This document shows, piece by piece, positions 1 through 10,566 of a DNA stretch of 22,500 bases. The stretch is from Chrysomallon squamiferum (taxonomy: Eukaryota; Mollusca; Gastropoda; Neomphalida; Peltospiridae). A program made the translations under genes and the position numbers. Position 1 is the stretch's first letter; each line of letters starts with the position of its first letter. A model generated the notes under the pieces. It was not told the DNA's origin. It did no database searches and was given only the letters and a program-made list of their open reading frames with translations. Where the stretch lies: assembly GCA_012295275.1 (NCBI GenBank), contig CM022666.1, forward strand, positions 15,233,440 through 15,255,939, written 5' to 3'.

Positions 1-129
1 TATTTGAAGGGAAGAAAGAAGAAAAATTAACTTCTGTAAATAATTTTTATCATATCTACTCTGTGATAAATGATATCTATAAACAATACTTAGTGTCTAT
101 GTTAAATAACAACCAAAACAAATAAATAC

Positions 130-195
130 CTGATCAAGATTCCTTTTAATAAAGGTCTTTAAATCTTCTATACTGGTAAATTCAAATATATGAAG
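130..195 (-). CDS. MINDY4B: MINDY4B coding exon 7, last exon inside the window
   Basis: Codes residues 227-248 (LHIFEFTSIEDLKTFIKR...) in phase 0/0. The acceptor is TTGTTTTCAG and the donor CAG|GTATTT. The F.S..DL..F pattern follows the W.AG helix in this family at the expected distance. Positions 1-129 are then intron, so the rest of the gene lies to the left of the window. Confidence 0.82.
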
Positions 196-514
196 CTGAA
201 AACAAAACAATTAAATAAATTTAAAAAAAAGGAATTAGAAACAAACTCAGTATTAAGTTAGAAGACAACAAAATCTATTTATTATACATGTATGTACCAC
301 CGAATTTACAGTTTAAATATCATTACAGACAAAACAATAAAAACAAATTTAAAAAAATATAAAAATAAAAAAAAAAAAACACACACACAAACACAAACAC
401 ATAAATAATAATAATTTTATGATCATATTTTATTACTTCTGCAAAAGATATGGGTTATGTTGACTGTAGTTCAGCTAAGTATGGGTTACTCTTTTTCAAT
501 TAGCAGCACATGAT

Positions 515-555
<41 letters not shown>

Positions 556-2710
556 CTTTCCATAGATATAACAAATATGTTTTTATGGACAGCTATTAAT
601 ATATATCAGCTCTATGATGCTGTATAATCTCAAAGTTGTGTTCCACTTGTGAATAAGTTAATAATATCCTAATAATAGTTATGAATTAATCATCTCTTAA
701 AATTACTCATAACTCCAGATTAGATAAAAATACTTCAGAAAGCTCTCAGATATCAGTTGTCTTCAAACCAATTACAACTCCAGGGATGACTACAATAATT
801 TTGTGGCCATATGTATTAAAATGTAAATTCTAAACATTAAAAAAAATAAACAAAATGTAAATTATAAATATTAAAAAAAAATAAAAAATAAAAAAAATAA
901 AATAAAATTTTTAAAATTAAGAAAAGAAACAATATATAAATTATAAATATTATAAAAACAAATTAAAAAATAAATTCAATAAATTAAGAAAAGATTAACC
1001 AGTAACTGTCTATCCTCTTTCCCAGCATCATTATAAAATAATTTTTAAAATAATAAGTAACAGAAAGGTTAAAAAAAAAAAAAAAAAAAATGGTTAACGT
1101 AACATTAAACATTCATTTAGTCATTAAAAAAAAAAAATTAATAATAAATTCCATTTATATTTTATGACTTCAGCAATATGAAACGTGTGACATTAATTAA
1201 ATTAAAATTGTAAAAATGAAAACAGTGCAGCATTTAGTTATGTGCAGACCTTTTCAGAAATGTGATCATTTCTGTATTGGTAATCGGAACCAAAACATTT
1301 CTCATCTTGCAGTAAACATACACGACATCGTTGTCTGTCTCCAGCCTGCCAAAGCATCTCTGCTACAGCATTCACAAAGGCTCTGCGCCTTTCATATTCA
1401 GTGGGCTGGAACACACTGAAATGAAATATGAGAGCTATCAATATGCTTTTTCAATTTAACCATTTCTAGTAAATGTTTTTAAAAAAAAACAGAGAGTCTG
1501 TAGTTAGATTGAAAAATGTTTTATTTTTTTCTATTTTTTAATGTTTTATTTTCTTACTGTGGTGTACTGATATTCCTATTTTTTTAAGTTTTACATTATA
1601 TTTATTTAGTTATTTATTCTCATTTGTTTCATTTTTATTTTTGTTTTTTTATCATTACTTGCATTTTATTTTATTTTACTTTTTTAAAATTGTTTTTATG
1701 TCAGTCAACAGAATTTAATGAAGCATAATTTTCTATTTTTAATGTTTTGACAAGCAGCCATGTATTAAATTTAAAAGAAAAATCAATTCCAGTTTTATTA
1801 ATAGTTTTATATTCTTCATTGCACATACTGAATTAAAAAAAAAAGGCCTTTATTTTAATTTTTTTTTATATCCTTCGTTGCATAAATCGAAATTAAATAA
1901 AAAGGTAATTTCCAATTTTACAAATTTTTTTTTTTTTTTTTTGATCTTTACTAAAAATAAATTTACTTTAAAATTTTATACACTCACTCATAATCATGAA
2001 ACTGAAAACAATAATTTCTTCTTTATTTAAGCTTTTTTGTTCTTAATTTCACTTGCATAAATATGTCAAATATAAAAAATCAATAATTTTGTATGTTTCA
2101 AGTTTTAATTCTTCACTGACATTAACCATATTCATAGGAAAAATAATTTTTTATTATATACTGAACTTTAGAAATATTAATATCAAAATGAAAATAATTA
2201 AATTTCTTTCTATTACAAAATAAAACACAACACTAAAATGGCAGTCAGTCTTATATGTTAGCCTGTCATTGTCAATATTTGTCAACATTTCTGGAGACGC
2301 GTTTGTCAACACACACAAACAAATTCATGAAATTCAGTTACATTAAAACTCAGAGTTTTCTATTAACATTAGTTTCATTTTATCTGATAAACAGCATTAT
2401 AAACTGAACATGATTTTTCAATATTATATTAGTCAATTAACTGAAAATTATCTGAGTTTATCATGTTTTGATTTAAAAAAAAAATAATACTAGTGCTTTT
2501 TTTGCAATAGGTTTTACATAAGGTTTACCAGGATAATACACACTGATTTACTGAAAAGAGGACGTCAAAATCTATTTTTTTATTTTTAAAGATAAGAAAA
2601 AGGAAGAAAATTGAAGAAAAAGAAAATGAAAAGAAAAATATACTTGACCAAATTATAATCAAATACCAGAATGTTAAAATGATTATAAAAGTCTGAAATA
2701 GTAAACACAC

Positions 2711-2753
<43 letters not shown>

Positions 2754-3802
2754 ACACACACACACACAAATATACATATACTCACTAATATATAGAGGCT
2801 CACAGAAATATATTCACATAAACACAAATACATATAGAAACCACAAATATAGACATATACACACAAATACACAAACACCCAAATATATACACAATTACAA
2901 AAATTATTTAGAAAAACACATATATGCAAATACACATACATACACACAAATATGCACTCATGCACAAATATATAAACATACTTACACAAAAATGCCCATA
3001 CAAACACACTACATATAAATATACATATACACAAAAATATATATACACATACATACAAATATACATATACACACACATACACCAACATGTACACAAAGAT
3101 AACAAATATATACACATAAACAAAATACATATACACACACATGTATGTACACAAATACACAAATATATACACAAACACACAAATATATACATAAATACAC
3201 AAAAATACATACACATACACAAATCTATATGCAGATACACAAATATACACATACATTAACACATAAATATACATTATATACACAATAAGCCAAATCTAAC
3301 TAGTTACTCTGAGGAGGTTAACAAAATTAAAAAAAAGGTTGTTTTGTAATTAAACTGTCAGTGCTGAATGTCATTTGAAACATTTCACTAATCTGACCAG
3401 CCTTTGAAATCAAATATGTCAATACTTTTAAAAGCATTTCTGAAAAATGTCATTGATTTACATATATATTTTTATTACTGGGAGATTATGTGTAGCTTTA
3501 ATCTTGTTTTCGTAATACAGGCTGAAGTTTCCATTCACAGTCAGTTTTTCAATGAAATTAGAACAACTGCACTTGTTAGAAAATCGGTACTGTTATTGTT
3601 ATTGTTGTTGTTGTTGTTGTTATTATATTATTATTATTATTATTATTATTGTTATATTATTATTATTATTATTATTATATAAACTGTTTCATTCAAAAGA
3701 TATTGGGATTTTTTTTTTTTTGAAATCAGAACACACACATACACAAAACCTGTGTTTTGTTCATGTAATTAAAGTATTTTAATTTATAATGTGAAATACT
3801 TT

Positions 3803-3841
<39 letters not shown>

Positions 3842-6800
3842 AACCAAAAAGAAACCAGGGCCACTGAAGTTTATGGAAATAGATTTTATTTTAACAAATA
3901 AATAAACACACAACAAATAACATAAACCATAATCTTCAATCATTAAATTTTTTTTTAAATCTGTTTACTAAATCATAAGACACTACATTTTCATGTATTT
4001 ATCAGACAGCAAACTGGTTATTACTGTTTTAATTTCACTGCTATTAAAGAACAACTAGTTTATCAAAGTTTACAGTAATGATCATGATATGACAGAAATA
4101 ATTCACTTACTTTTGTGCAAACAGACTTGACTTGTAATCCCTGTCAAAAATAAGATGTTTTAACAGGTAAGCTTGAACACACAGTACGAGACCTCGAGAA
4201 CCACACTGGAAAATAACATTAATAAAATTTAGTTTTGTAAATACTGGAATTAAAAACTAGACCATGCTGTAACAAGTTACTCTGAGTAACAAGTAACAAT
4301 GTCAAAGACTGATTTACTAAAACAATATGTAGCTATATATTAATACACTAAAATGTATTTACATATTAATATAGTAAAACGAAGCTATATATTAATACAG
4401 TAAAATGTAGATATATATTAATACACTAAAATGTATTTACATATTAATATAGTAAAATGAAGCTATATATTAATATAGTAAAATATAGCTATATAGTAAT
4501 ATAGTAAAATATAGCTATATATTAATATAGTAAAATGTAGCTAAATATTAATAACAAACCTAGATAAAATTGTATGTCTAAGAATGTATATATGTATACA
4601 TTATGTATGTATGTATGTGTGTACATATGTATATGTATTATATATGTGTATATATGTATGTATATCTATGCATGCATACAAGTATGTGTGTGTGTGTGTG
4701 TGTGTGTTTCAAGAATCATATAACAGAATTAAGAAAAATACAAATATTAATTAAAGCAAATATACTCTGTGGCCCAGGATTCCATAAGGAAATTTGCTGT
4801 CCAGGTGATGGAAGGACAGACTTGATTTGCGCCAGTCTGTGCTGAAGGAATGGTGACAGGACCCATATGTTATCTGACGTAATTTCTGTAAACATCATAC
4901 ATACTCCATAATTAACATTAGTGTTAAGATGAAGAAATAAATTATATTTGTGTCAAGTATCTTTGAAAACAGTATTAGTAGTAGTGGTGGTGGTGGTAGT
5001 AGTAGTAGTAGAAGTAGTAGGAAACTAGTAATATTCTTAGAAATGTGCTTAGTTAAATGAACACTCATATACCTAAACAAATACCCACACTCGCTCAAAA
5101 GCTTATTTTCACTCATACACATATTGACAAAAATATACATACATAAATATATACATAGATATAAAAGGATGTATACTGACCAGTTATATGTATGTAAACA
5201 CAAATATATACATACACATACATGTACCAACAACAACAAAAAATCACTCATTATAAACTATACACATACATACCCAGCTATCATATGTAAATATACACAT
5301 GAATAAAAACTTCTGTAAATATATGCTTTGTAAACAAGCTTTCGTAAATATCAATATACAAATACATCTATCCATACATATGTATATGTACATATATAAA
5401 CAAATATGTGGAGACAAATACAAAAAAATCAATGCAATAGACAGATTTACAAGCATAAACACACACACAATACATTACTGTAATAAATATATTTACATAC
5501 ACATAAACATACAACAAAGTTATTATTTTACTGATAAAAAAACCCAACAACACACACACACAAAAAACCCCCACATATATTACTTAAATTTTGCTGCAGA
5601 ATTATATTAAATTTATACCTTTTATTCAATTGTTTTTTTTTTTAACACTCTCTGTACTGATGTAACTTAATATAACTGCTTTTATTTTGTACATCAATCT
5701 TGGAATAAAGGTTTTTCTTTCAAATACAGGAATTGTTTTGCTATCCTTATGTGACAGAAAATGTCATAAAAAAAAAATGTAAGTTAAATAAACAGTAATA
5801 AAATATGTCAAACAATACCATTGCCAGTTCCAAGGTTATAGGCATTCCACCAACAAAACTTCGTACATGTTGCAGAGGTCCATGTTCTGAACTTAGCAGT
5901 AATCCGTTTGATTCAGGAGTTCCAGTATCTATTACAAAAATTATCAGATTTATATTTAGATATATCCATGAATAGAAATGTGTGTACATGTTTATTATTT
6001 GAATGTCCATGTGTTCATTTGTGTGTGTATGTGTGTGTGTGTGTGTGTGAGACTGTGTGCTTTTGTGTATGTTTTGTTTGAGTATGTGTTGAGTTTTGTG
6101 TTTGTGTCTGTCTGTGTGTATATTTGTATGTATTTTTGTGTGCATGTGTGTTTGTGTATTTGCATGTGGGTTTTTTTGTGTGTGTGAATGTGTGCATGTG
6201 TGTGTGTGTATGTCTGTTTGTTTGCATGTGTCAGTCATTCTGTGTTAAAACACATGAAGATATTTTTAAGTTTCCCCATTCCTTCAGACTGTGCTGAAAA
6301 TTTGCAGTATTGTACATTTTGGGTTGGAAATATGAAATGCCAAATATTTCTTGCATTGGATCACTAGTTTAGGAAATTCAATTATTTTCAGTAATCGATG
6401 GAAAATGAATTGGTTATCAGTTCCATGTATTAATACATTGAAACAAGCCCAAGATGAGAAACAGTACATAAAATAGTGGATATCTAAATTAGATAATATA
6501 ACAGAAAACATTCCTGCCCAGGTGATATATAGGCTTTTTCTAGATCAGTGGAAAAATAGACACCTAGGAAGTTAAAACTATTACATCACTATTGGTCACT
6601 AAAGATATACAAAAGTTTAATAACTACACGACTGACAATTAATTTGTACTATACTAATGGTTGTTGTTAACTATACTAATGGTTGTTGTATCTATATTTT
6701 TAGTTAAAGAAAATTTATAAAATTCACCATTCTCTTTTTTGTAGTGCCTCCATTTCTCTATAGCCACCTGCTCAGGTTTGTTAAAATGATTTGTTGAAGA

Positions 6801-7346
6801 TCTGCATTCATGGTTTCTTTTCTAGAGAAATAAAATGTATTATATACACCAGTCTGATGAGAAGTATTAATGTGTCGCTAAGATGATACAAATAAATAGT
6901 CAAAAAAATGTTTCTTTAATTCCAAATTATTAATTTTATACTTTCTGGATATCCTACATATGATAATGATGATGTTTATAGAGAATTCATGTACATAGTA
7001 TTGCAATATTACAACAATAAGGACAAAATAATTTTGTTTAGCTTTTGAAGAAAATGTATAAACAATGGACTCAGCTGCATATATATATATATATATATTT
7101 TTTTTTTTACTTTTCAAATGTAATCAGTGAAGTCATGACTTCAGAAACATGACAACATAGTTATTTTTAAACTGGACACTTTTGTTATAAAAAATTTATA
7201 TTATTGAAATGTGCATTTAGTTATTAAACTTAATAAAATAATGTTTTACTTACTGGGTCATTATTAAAGAAGGTACTGCTTTGTTCCAAGAACTGCAAAA
7301 GTTTTTGTAGATTCTGTGATCCAGGGACTGTGGTTGAACCAGCCAT
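130..7346 (-). CDS. MINDY4B: MINDY-family ubiquitin hydrolase, probably inactive MINDY4B; 5' seven coding exons, 3' end outside window
   Basis: Spliced CDS, join of 7254-7346, 6728-6821, 5819-5928, 4766-4885, 4111-4205, 1250-1415 and 130-195 on the minus strand. The exons end and begin in matching phases (0, 1, 0, 0, 2, 0) and give 248 open codons. MINDY proteins are cysteine proteases that trim K48-linked polyubiquitin. Recognisable family blocks are GGMPITLELAM followed by LRQITYG (residues 90-106), FPYGIL (131-136), VQAYLLKHLIF (149-159) and AVAEMLWQAGD (186-196). These match the MINDY4/MINDY4B catalytic fold from memory. The family motif Q-x5-C, which holds the oxyanion Gln and nucleophile, reads G137-x5-R143, so both key residues are missing. 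Vertebrate MINDY4B is annotated as probably inactive, which favours that paralogue over MINDY4. The catalytic His region lies beyond the left edge. Family call about 0.9; MINDY4B versus a diverged MINDY4 about 0.7. Confidence 0.85.
196..1249 (-). other. MINDY4B intron 6
   Basis: This stretch between exons 6 and 7 is extremely AT-rich. It has an A-rich run with CACACA at 367-401, an (AT)n tract at about 517-548 followed by CACACAC, A/T-only sequence at 835-990 and an A run at about 1071-1090. No coding block was seen on either strand. Confidence 0.7.
1250..1415 (-). CDS. MINDY4B: MINDY4B coding exon 6
   Basis: Completes codon 171 (Asn) and codes residues 172-226. The helix FVNAVAEMLWQAGD followed by CRVCLL matches the family stretch with conserved W.AG. 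The acceptor is TTTCATTTCAG. The donor AAG|GTCTGC is weaker than the others, but the frame hits a stop three codons further on, and the next exon continues the protein as expected. The intron before it is the longest in the gene (2.7 kb). Confidence 0.88.
2703..3285. repeat. (CA)n tract grading into a degenerate ACACAAATATA-type tract
   Basis: A near-pure (CA)n stretch at about 2703-2768 is followed by about 500 bp built almost only of ACACA, TATAC and CAAATA words. G is nearly absent from the plus strand, so stop codons are rare on both strands. That produces long spurious Tyr/Val/Cys/Ile-rich frames. Confidence 0.9.
3587..3681. repeat. (TTG)n/(ATT)n trinucleotide tract
   Basis: TTG triplets at about 3597-3620 pass into ATT triplets up to 3681, broken by a TTGTTATA interruption near 3650. 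Confidence 0.9.
3805..3839. repeat. 35-base A run
   Basis: Uninterrupted A run inside MINDY4B intron 5. No retroelement body was recognised next to it. Confidence 0.9.
4111..4205 (-). CDS. MINDY4B: MINDY4B coding exon 5, degenerate active-site motif
   Basis: Codes residues 140-170 plus two bases of codon 171. CGSRGLVLCVQAYLLKHL aligns with the family active-site helix GGPCGVLAAVQ. The nucleophile Cys is replaced by Arg (R143, codon CGA), and the helix after it (VQAYLLKHL) is well kept. The acceptor TTATTTTCCAG and donor AAA|GTAAGTG are both strong. A Cys at residue 140, three positions early, is not where the family places its nucleophile. Confidence 0.9.
4331..4553. repeat. 26-bp minisatellite, 8.6 copies, in MINDY4B intron 4
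   Basis: Units start at 4331, 4357, 4383, 4409, 4435, 4461, 4487, 4513 and 4539 (partial), each exactly 26 bp with no indels. The typical unit opens AGCTATATATTAATA and closes GTAAAATGT. Units 2 and 5 share a different opening (ATTTACATATTAATA), suggesting a 78-bp three-unit higher-order duplication. Confidence 0.92.
4583..4708. repeat. (TATG)n and (GT)n microsatellite
   Basis: TATG/TATA words are followed by a pure (TG)n tract at about 4684-4708, in MINDY4B intron 4 between the minisatellite and exon 4. Confidence 0.85.
4766..4885 (-). CDS. MINDY4B: MINDY4B coding exon 4, start of catalytic domain
   Basis: Codes residues 100-139 in phase 0/0. LRQITYGS, FSTDWRKSSLSF and FPYGILGHR align without gaps to the family pattern of leading LR..LFG, F..EW..SF.F and YGIVQNK. 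The oxyanion Gln of YGIVQ is replaced by Gly (G137). The acceptor is GTTTACAG and the donor AGA|GTATAT. Confidence 0.85.
4972..5580. repeat. GTA/GTG triplets then CA/TA-rich low-complexity DNA (MINDY4B intron 3)
   Basis: AGT/GGT triplets occupy about 4974-5021. From about 5060 to 5580 the sequence is ACACATACATA-type low complexity with several short shadow frames. No exon was seen between 4886 and 5818. Confidence 0.8.
5819..5928 (-). CDS. MINDY4B: MINDY4B coding exon 3
   Basis: Completes codon 63 (Asp) and codes residues 64-99. The block GGMPITLELAM at its end matches the stretch just before the catalytic domain in MINDY4-type proteins. The acceptor is TTTTTGTAATAG and the donor ATG|GTATTG. 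The open frame runs on past both splice sites (about 5747-6238), but the extra sequence is repeat-derived. Confidence 0.8.
6018..6228. repeat. degenerate (GT)n tract in MINDY4B intron 2
   Basis: About 210 bp of GTGTGTAT/GTTTGTGT words, with a pure GT core near 6029-6048. Shadow frames on both strands arise from it. The rest of this intron (6229-6727) is AT-rich with no recognisable element. Confidence 0.88.
6728..6821 (-). CDS. MINDY4B: MINDY4B coding exon 2
   Basis: Codes residues 32-62 plus the first base of codon 63. The acceptor is TTTATTTCTCTAG and the donor is AATG|GTGAAT. It is phase 0 at its 5' end and phase 1 at its 3' end, exactly what the flanking exons need. The sequence is polar and charged (VAIEKWRHYKKE) and looks like linker. 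No family motif is visible, so support comes from phase and splice sites. Confidence 0.65.
6822..7253 (-). other. MINDY4B intron 1
   Basis: AT-rich sequence with a short (AT)n and T run at about 7079-7110. No other feature was recognised. Confidence 0.65.
7254..7346 (-). CDS. MINDY4B: MINDY4B coding exon 1 (start codon)
   Basis: Codes residues 1-31, beginning MAGSTTVPGSQ. The ATG at 7346 is the chosen start because the same frame has a TAG 18 bases upstream and because only this frame joins the next exon without a stop. The donor reads CCA|GTAAGT, close to consensus. The segment is amphipathic (LQKLLQFLEQ) and resembles no catalytic block, as expected for the poorly conserved N-terminus of the family. 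An out-of-frame ATG lies 23 bases upstream. Confidence 0.75.
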
Positions 7347-7387
7347 TTCAGTGGTTTGAAACTACACATAAATCTCTGTATCTTCAC
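7347..7387 (-). other. MINDY4B: 5' UTR part of MINDY4B exon 1
   Basis: An acceptor-like TTTATTTATTCAG ends at 7388, so a 5' UTR exon portion may start at 7387. It holds an out-of-frame ATG at 7369 and a TAG in frame with the real start. This is inferred from signals only. Confidence 0.4.
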
Positions 7388-9125
7388 CTGAATAAATAAA
7401 TTAATTAATAGTAAAATAAATAAATAAATGAAACAGTTATTTGAATATTCATTCAGTAAACATGTATCTCTTTCAATTTTACCTTAAAAACAAATAAACT
7501 AATAAACAAATAAAAAAATAAATAAAACTAGAAATAAAAAAATAAATAACAACTATGCAAAATTCAATATATTACTTCATGTTCAGACATAGAAAATGAG
7601 TCTTACAACAATTTCTTAACTTTATAATCAATACTAACTGTCCTTGTACTGAATTTTCCTAATCTTATGCGTACTGTTAAATTAAATATACAGTATAAGT
7701 AAACTACCTTCTAATTATACTTTACATTTACTGATGTCTACAAACAGAATATTCTTAAATATACAAGACAAACACATTTTTAATGGGCATAGTTACGTGG
7801 CATTTAGGCCAAGTCCACGTAATGTTTGTTGTTCAACATTTTTATTAATATTAATTTCCCTGAATGGTTTCTGAAGGATGGTTTTATTTTGTTGTTCTTT
7901 TTACTTTGTTTTATGGATTTATGGATAATACTTTACAGTGTTATTTGTATGACACTGTTGAACTGAAGAAAACATATATATATATATATTAATAAAACCC
8001 ATCATTTAAAATTGTTATCATTATGTAAGAAACATAATTCATTGTTTGAAGGACACTGTATATTACTACATTTAGTGGCATTGCATCAGGGCAGTGAAGT
8101 CAGCTTTCATATACACCAAGGACAAAAAAATAAAACATATTAATGTAAATTTATTTTTACAAAAACAAAGGCTTAATCAATAATTATTTTTAGAATATTC
8201 ATCATCTTCAATAACTTCAGATACTGTCTTGTTCAATAAAAAAAGAATATGCATGTCTTCTTTACTTGATGAAAATTACAATTCACTAGACCTTTTTTTT
8301 TTTATGAGATTTGGATTACAGAATAAAACTCCTAACAAATGTGTTGCTGATACAGACATAGCTGGGTATTAAAGTACTGATAATGTTCATTTATTAATGA
8401 TGTCATCACAATGACAATGATTCCGGATCAAAGAAGCGTATCACACAATCACATAAAAATAAATATTGATAAAACAAGATGAATAACCTTTCCCCCAAAC
8501 AATTTTTGTATTTGATTAAGTATTCAAAACCCCCAGAATACATTTTTATAGATGTATTTTATTATTTATAACAAGAATGATTTGGCTAAAATGAACTGCT
8601 GAATTCCATCTGATTCCAAGAAGCAATTAAAAATTATATTGGTACTGCTGAAATTTGAAAGGCTCTGCAGAAAAGTAAGAAAAATAATGATGATAATAAT
8701 AACTAATGCTGTGATATTGTTTAATTATTCTCTAAAAAGAAATGAAACAATCAAAAAATGAAACTTCAGTATAGAATTCACTTGCTGTAAAGCAATTTTA
8801 CTTCTTACATTATCCTTGTTTTATCAAATTCTCTTAATCTATATTTGATTCAGAATATGAAATAAAGTGACATAAAAGTATTTTTCCTATCATTAAATAC
8901 ATATAATTTATCTACAATGATACATGTGTATGCCTACAGGATCAATAAATCAATCAAGTGTAGAGGCACTAAATAAAATGTGACATATTTATGATCGCTG
9001 GCGAAACATTAACAAGCTGTTTTATTTTTTTATTGTATTTCAAAATTTCAAAGTATGGTCATGGACTGAAAGTCAAGATTTTATATATATTTAGGTTTAT
9101 ACAAAAACCTTGACTTTTTAAAAAT
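7388..9125. other. non-coding AT-rich stretch upstream of MINDY4B coding exon 1
   Basis: May be a long 5' intron or intergenic DNA. It holds (AAAT)-type words at 7388-7560, an (AT)n tract at about 7973-7990, a T run at 8292-8303 and a small inverted repeat at 7793-7822. No exon, RNA gene or transposon was recognised. Confidence 0.5.
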
Positions 9126-9137
9126 ATATATACTAAT

Positions 9138-9240
9138 TTGTGTGTGTGTGTGTGTGTGTGTGGGTGTGGGTGGGTGTGGGTGTATATATATATATATATA
9201 AATACACACATAGACACACACACACACAAACATATATACA
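9138..9240. repeat. compound (TG)n-(TGGG)n-(TA)n-(CA)n microsatellite
   Basis: (TG)n at about 9139-9160 runs into a G-rich block at 9161-9181, then (TA)n at about 9183-9200, then (AC)n at about 9203-9230. The TG and CA arms are complementary, so the tract can fold back around the TA block. Confidence 0.9.
9162..9180 (+). other. G-quadruplex motif
   Basis: GGGTGTGGGTGGGTGTGGG has four G3 runs separated by loops of 3, 1 and 3 bases, a textbook intramolecular quadruplex pattern. Confidence 0.8.
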
Positions 9241-9365
9241 TAAATGTGTATGTAAGGTTAAGATTTTCATTTTCACATTAACGATACAGAGGAATGGTTA
9301 TTTGATTTTACTGATCAATTCTCAGTTATTGCTGCCAAGCATTTAATGTTTTAATTATGATAATG

Positions 9366-9462
9366 ACGAAAAAAAGAAAAAGAAAGAAAAAAATTAAGAA
9401 AAAAAAAAGAGGAAAAAATGAAAAGGAAAAATAAAGAAAGAAAATAAAGAGAAAAAGGGTGA
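9366..9462. repeat. A/G-only purine tract
   Basis: Almost purely purine on the plus strand (AAAGAAAAAG words) with a few T interruptions. It may be a decayed A-tail or a polypurine microsatellite. Confidence 0.75.
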
Positions 9463-9651
9463 TTTTTTGTGCTATTTAATGAGTTGAATAAATATAAATA
9501 ATCTTTAAGTCCTAACAATAAAACAACCCAAATAACTAGTTATAAATAGATTTTGTAGTTTACTTTTAGTGTCAATATTCTTTAAGAAATATGCAACACT
9601 GTGAAGCATATATTACTATAATAGTGAAATAGCTACATTAAAATTAAAAAA

Positions 9652-9774
9652 AGGTAATAAATTAAAATAGGAAAAACAAAAATAAATAAATAAATAAATA
9701 AATAAATAAACAAATAAACAAACAAACAAATAAACAAATAATATAAAAATAAAATAAAATAAAATAAAATAATA
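9652..9774. repeat. (AAAT)n, (AAAC)n and (AAAAT)n tracts
   Basis: AAAT units at about 9680-9710, AAAC units at 9708-9735 and AAAAT units at 9745-9770. The surrounding 9241-9651 and 9775-10130 are AT-rich with nothing recognised. Confidence 0.85.
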
Positions 9775-10133
9775 GTAATGGCAATAAGGCATCAAGTCCA
9801 TTTTACCAATAACATTTTTCTGTTTAAGGATCATTAACTAAAATGGATGAAGATAGTTGTGGCAATTATAAGTATTAAAATAATAATTAAAATCTGTCAG
9901 TTTTTTTTTTTGTCAGTTCTAGTGAGAAACCATCAAGTATGAAGATATAAGTTCTGTGTTGTACAATTTGTTTTGTTCAAATCAGTAATGTACTATGAAG
10001 TCTGTACTGAGATAGGTTTCATTTTTACTTATTAATTACTGGACTGAAATTTCCTAAAGAAATAATTGTTGTTTTAATTTATTACTATTAAATTTTCATT
10101 GTGAGATTTATCTTTTTGTTAGGTTTATTAATT

Positions 10134-10315
10134 TTTATTTATTTATTTATTTATTTATTCCTTGCTACGATCATCAAAATCATCATTGATATTGATAATA
10201 ATACCATTATTAGTAGTAGTAGTATTACTATTCACCGGAAATGAATCCATTAACTCATTTATGCGGTTGTTCATATAACTTCTGCTTTTGTTTTGTTTTT
10301 TTGTTGTTTTTTTAG

Positions 10316-10347
<32 letters not shown>
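10134..10347. repeat. (TTTA)n, (TAG)n and A-run cluster
   Basis: TTTA units at 10134-10159, TAG triplets near 10211-10224 and an A run at about 10315-10347. Confidence 0.8.
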
Positions 10348-10350
<3 letters not shown>

Positions 10351-10566
10351 AATAATATATATATGTAAATAAGAATTCCCCCTGAGAATACAAGCCCTAT
10401 AATTCAACATTAGCCCCATGAAAGAAATCTATATTAAAAGCAGTAACCGAGTAACGATCGCAGCTCTTGACAACATTAATTTAACATATACACGTACACG
10501 TATGCTATAGTTTTCAGGTGTCTTGTCTGTTAATTTATTAATACGTTATCAATACGATTTATTTAC

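Larger units (their letters stand above)
1416..4110 (-). other. MINDY4B intron 5 with low-complexity blocks
   Basis: The largest intron. Its left half (1416-2700) is A/T-rich sequence without recognisable repeats apart from T or A runs (1923-1942). Its right half carries the CA/TA tract, ATT and TTG triplets and a 35-base A run, listed separately. The exon phases on either side match directly, so no exon is needed here. Confidence 0.7.

Noticed and set aside
2525-3283. 252-codon minus-strand frame and overlapping frames on both strands
   Set aside because: Produced by the CA/TA tract, which almost lacks stop codons. The product is only Tyr/Val/Cys/Ile/Phe repeats and it lies inside a MINDY4B intron.
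3404-3782. Plus-strand frames ending in Leu and Ile repeats
   Set aside because: The repeats come from TTG/ATT triplets. The unique part has no recognised motif and is antisense to the intron.
5747-6238. 163-codon minus-strand frame taken as one protein
   Set aside because: Only 5819-5928 is exon. The rest is read-through of the donor and of the GT tract.
6284-6511. 75-codon minus-strand frame in intron 2
   Set aside because: No motif, AT-driven composition and no splice partner in phase. The flanking exons already join directly.
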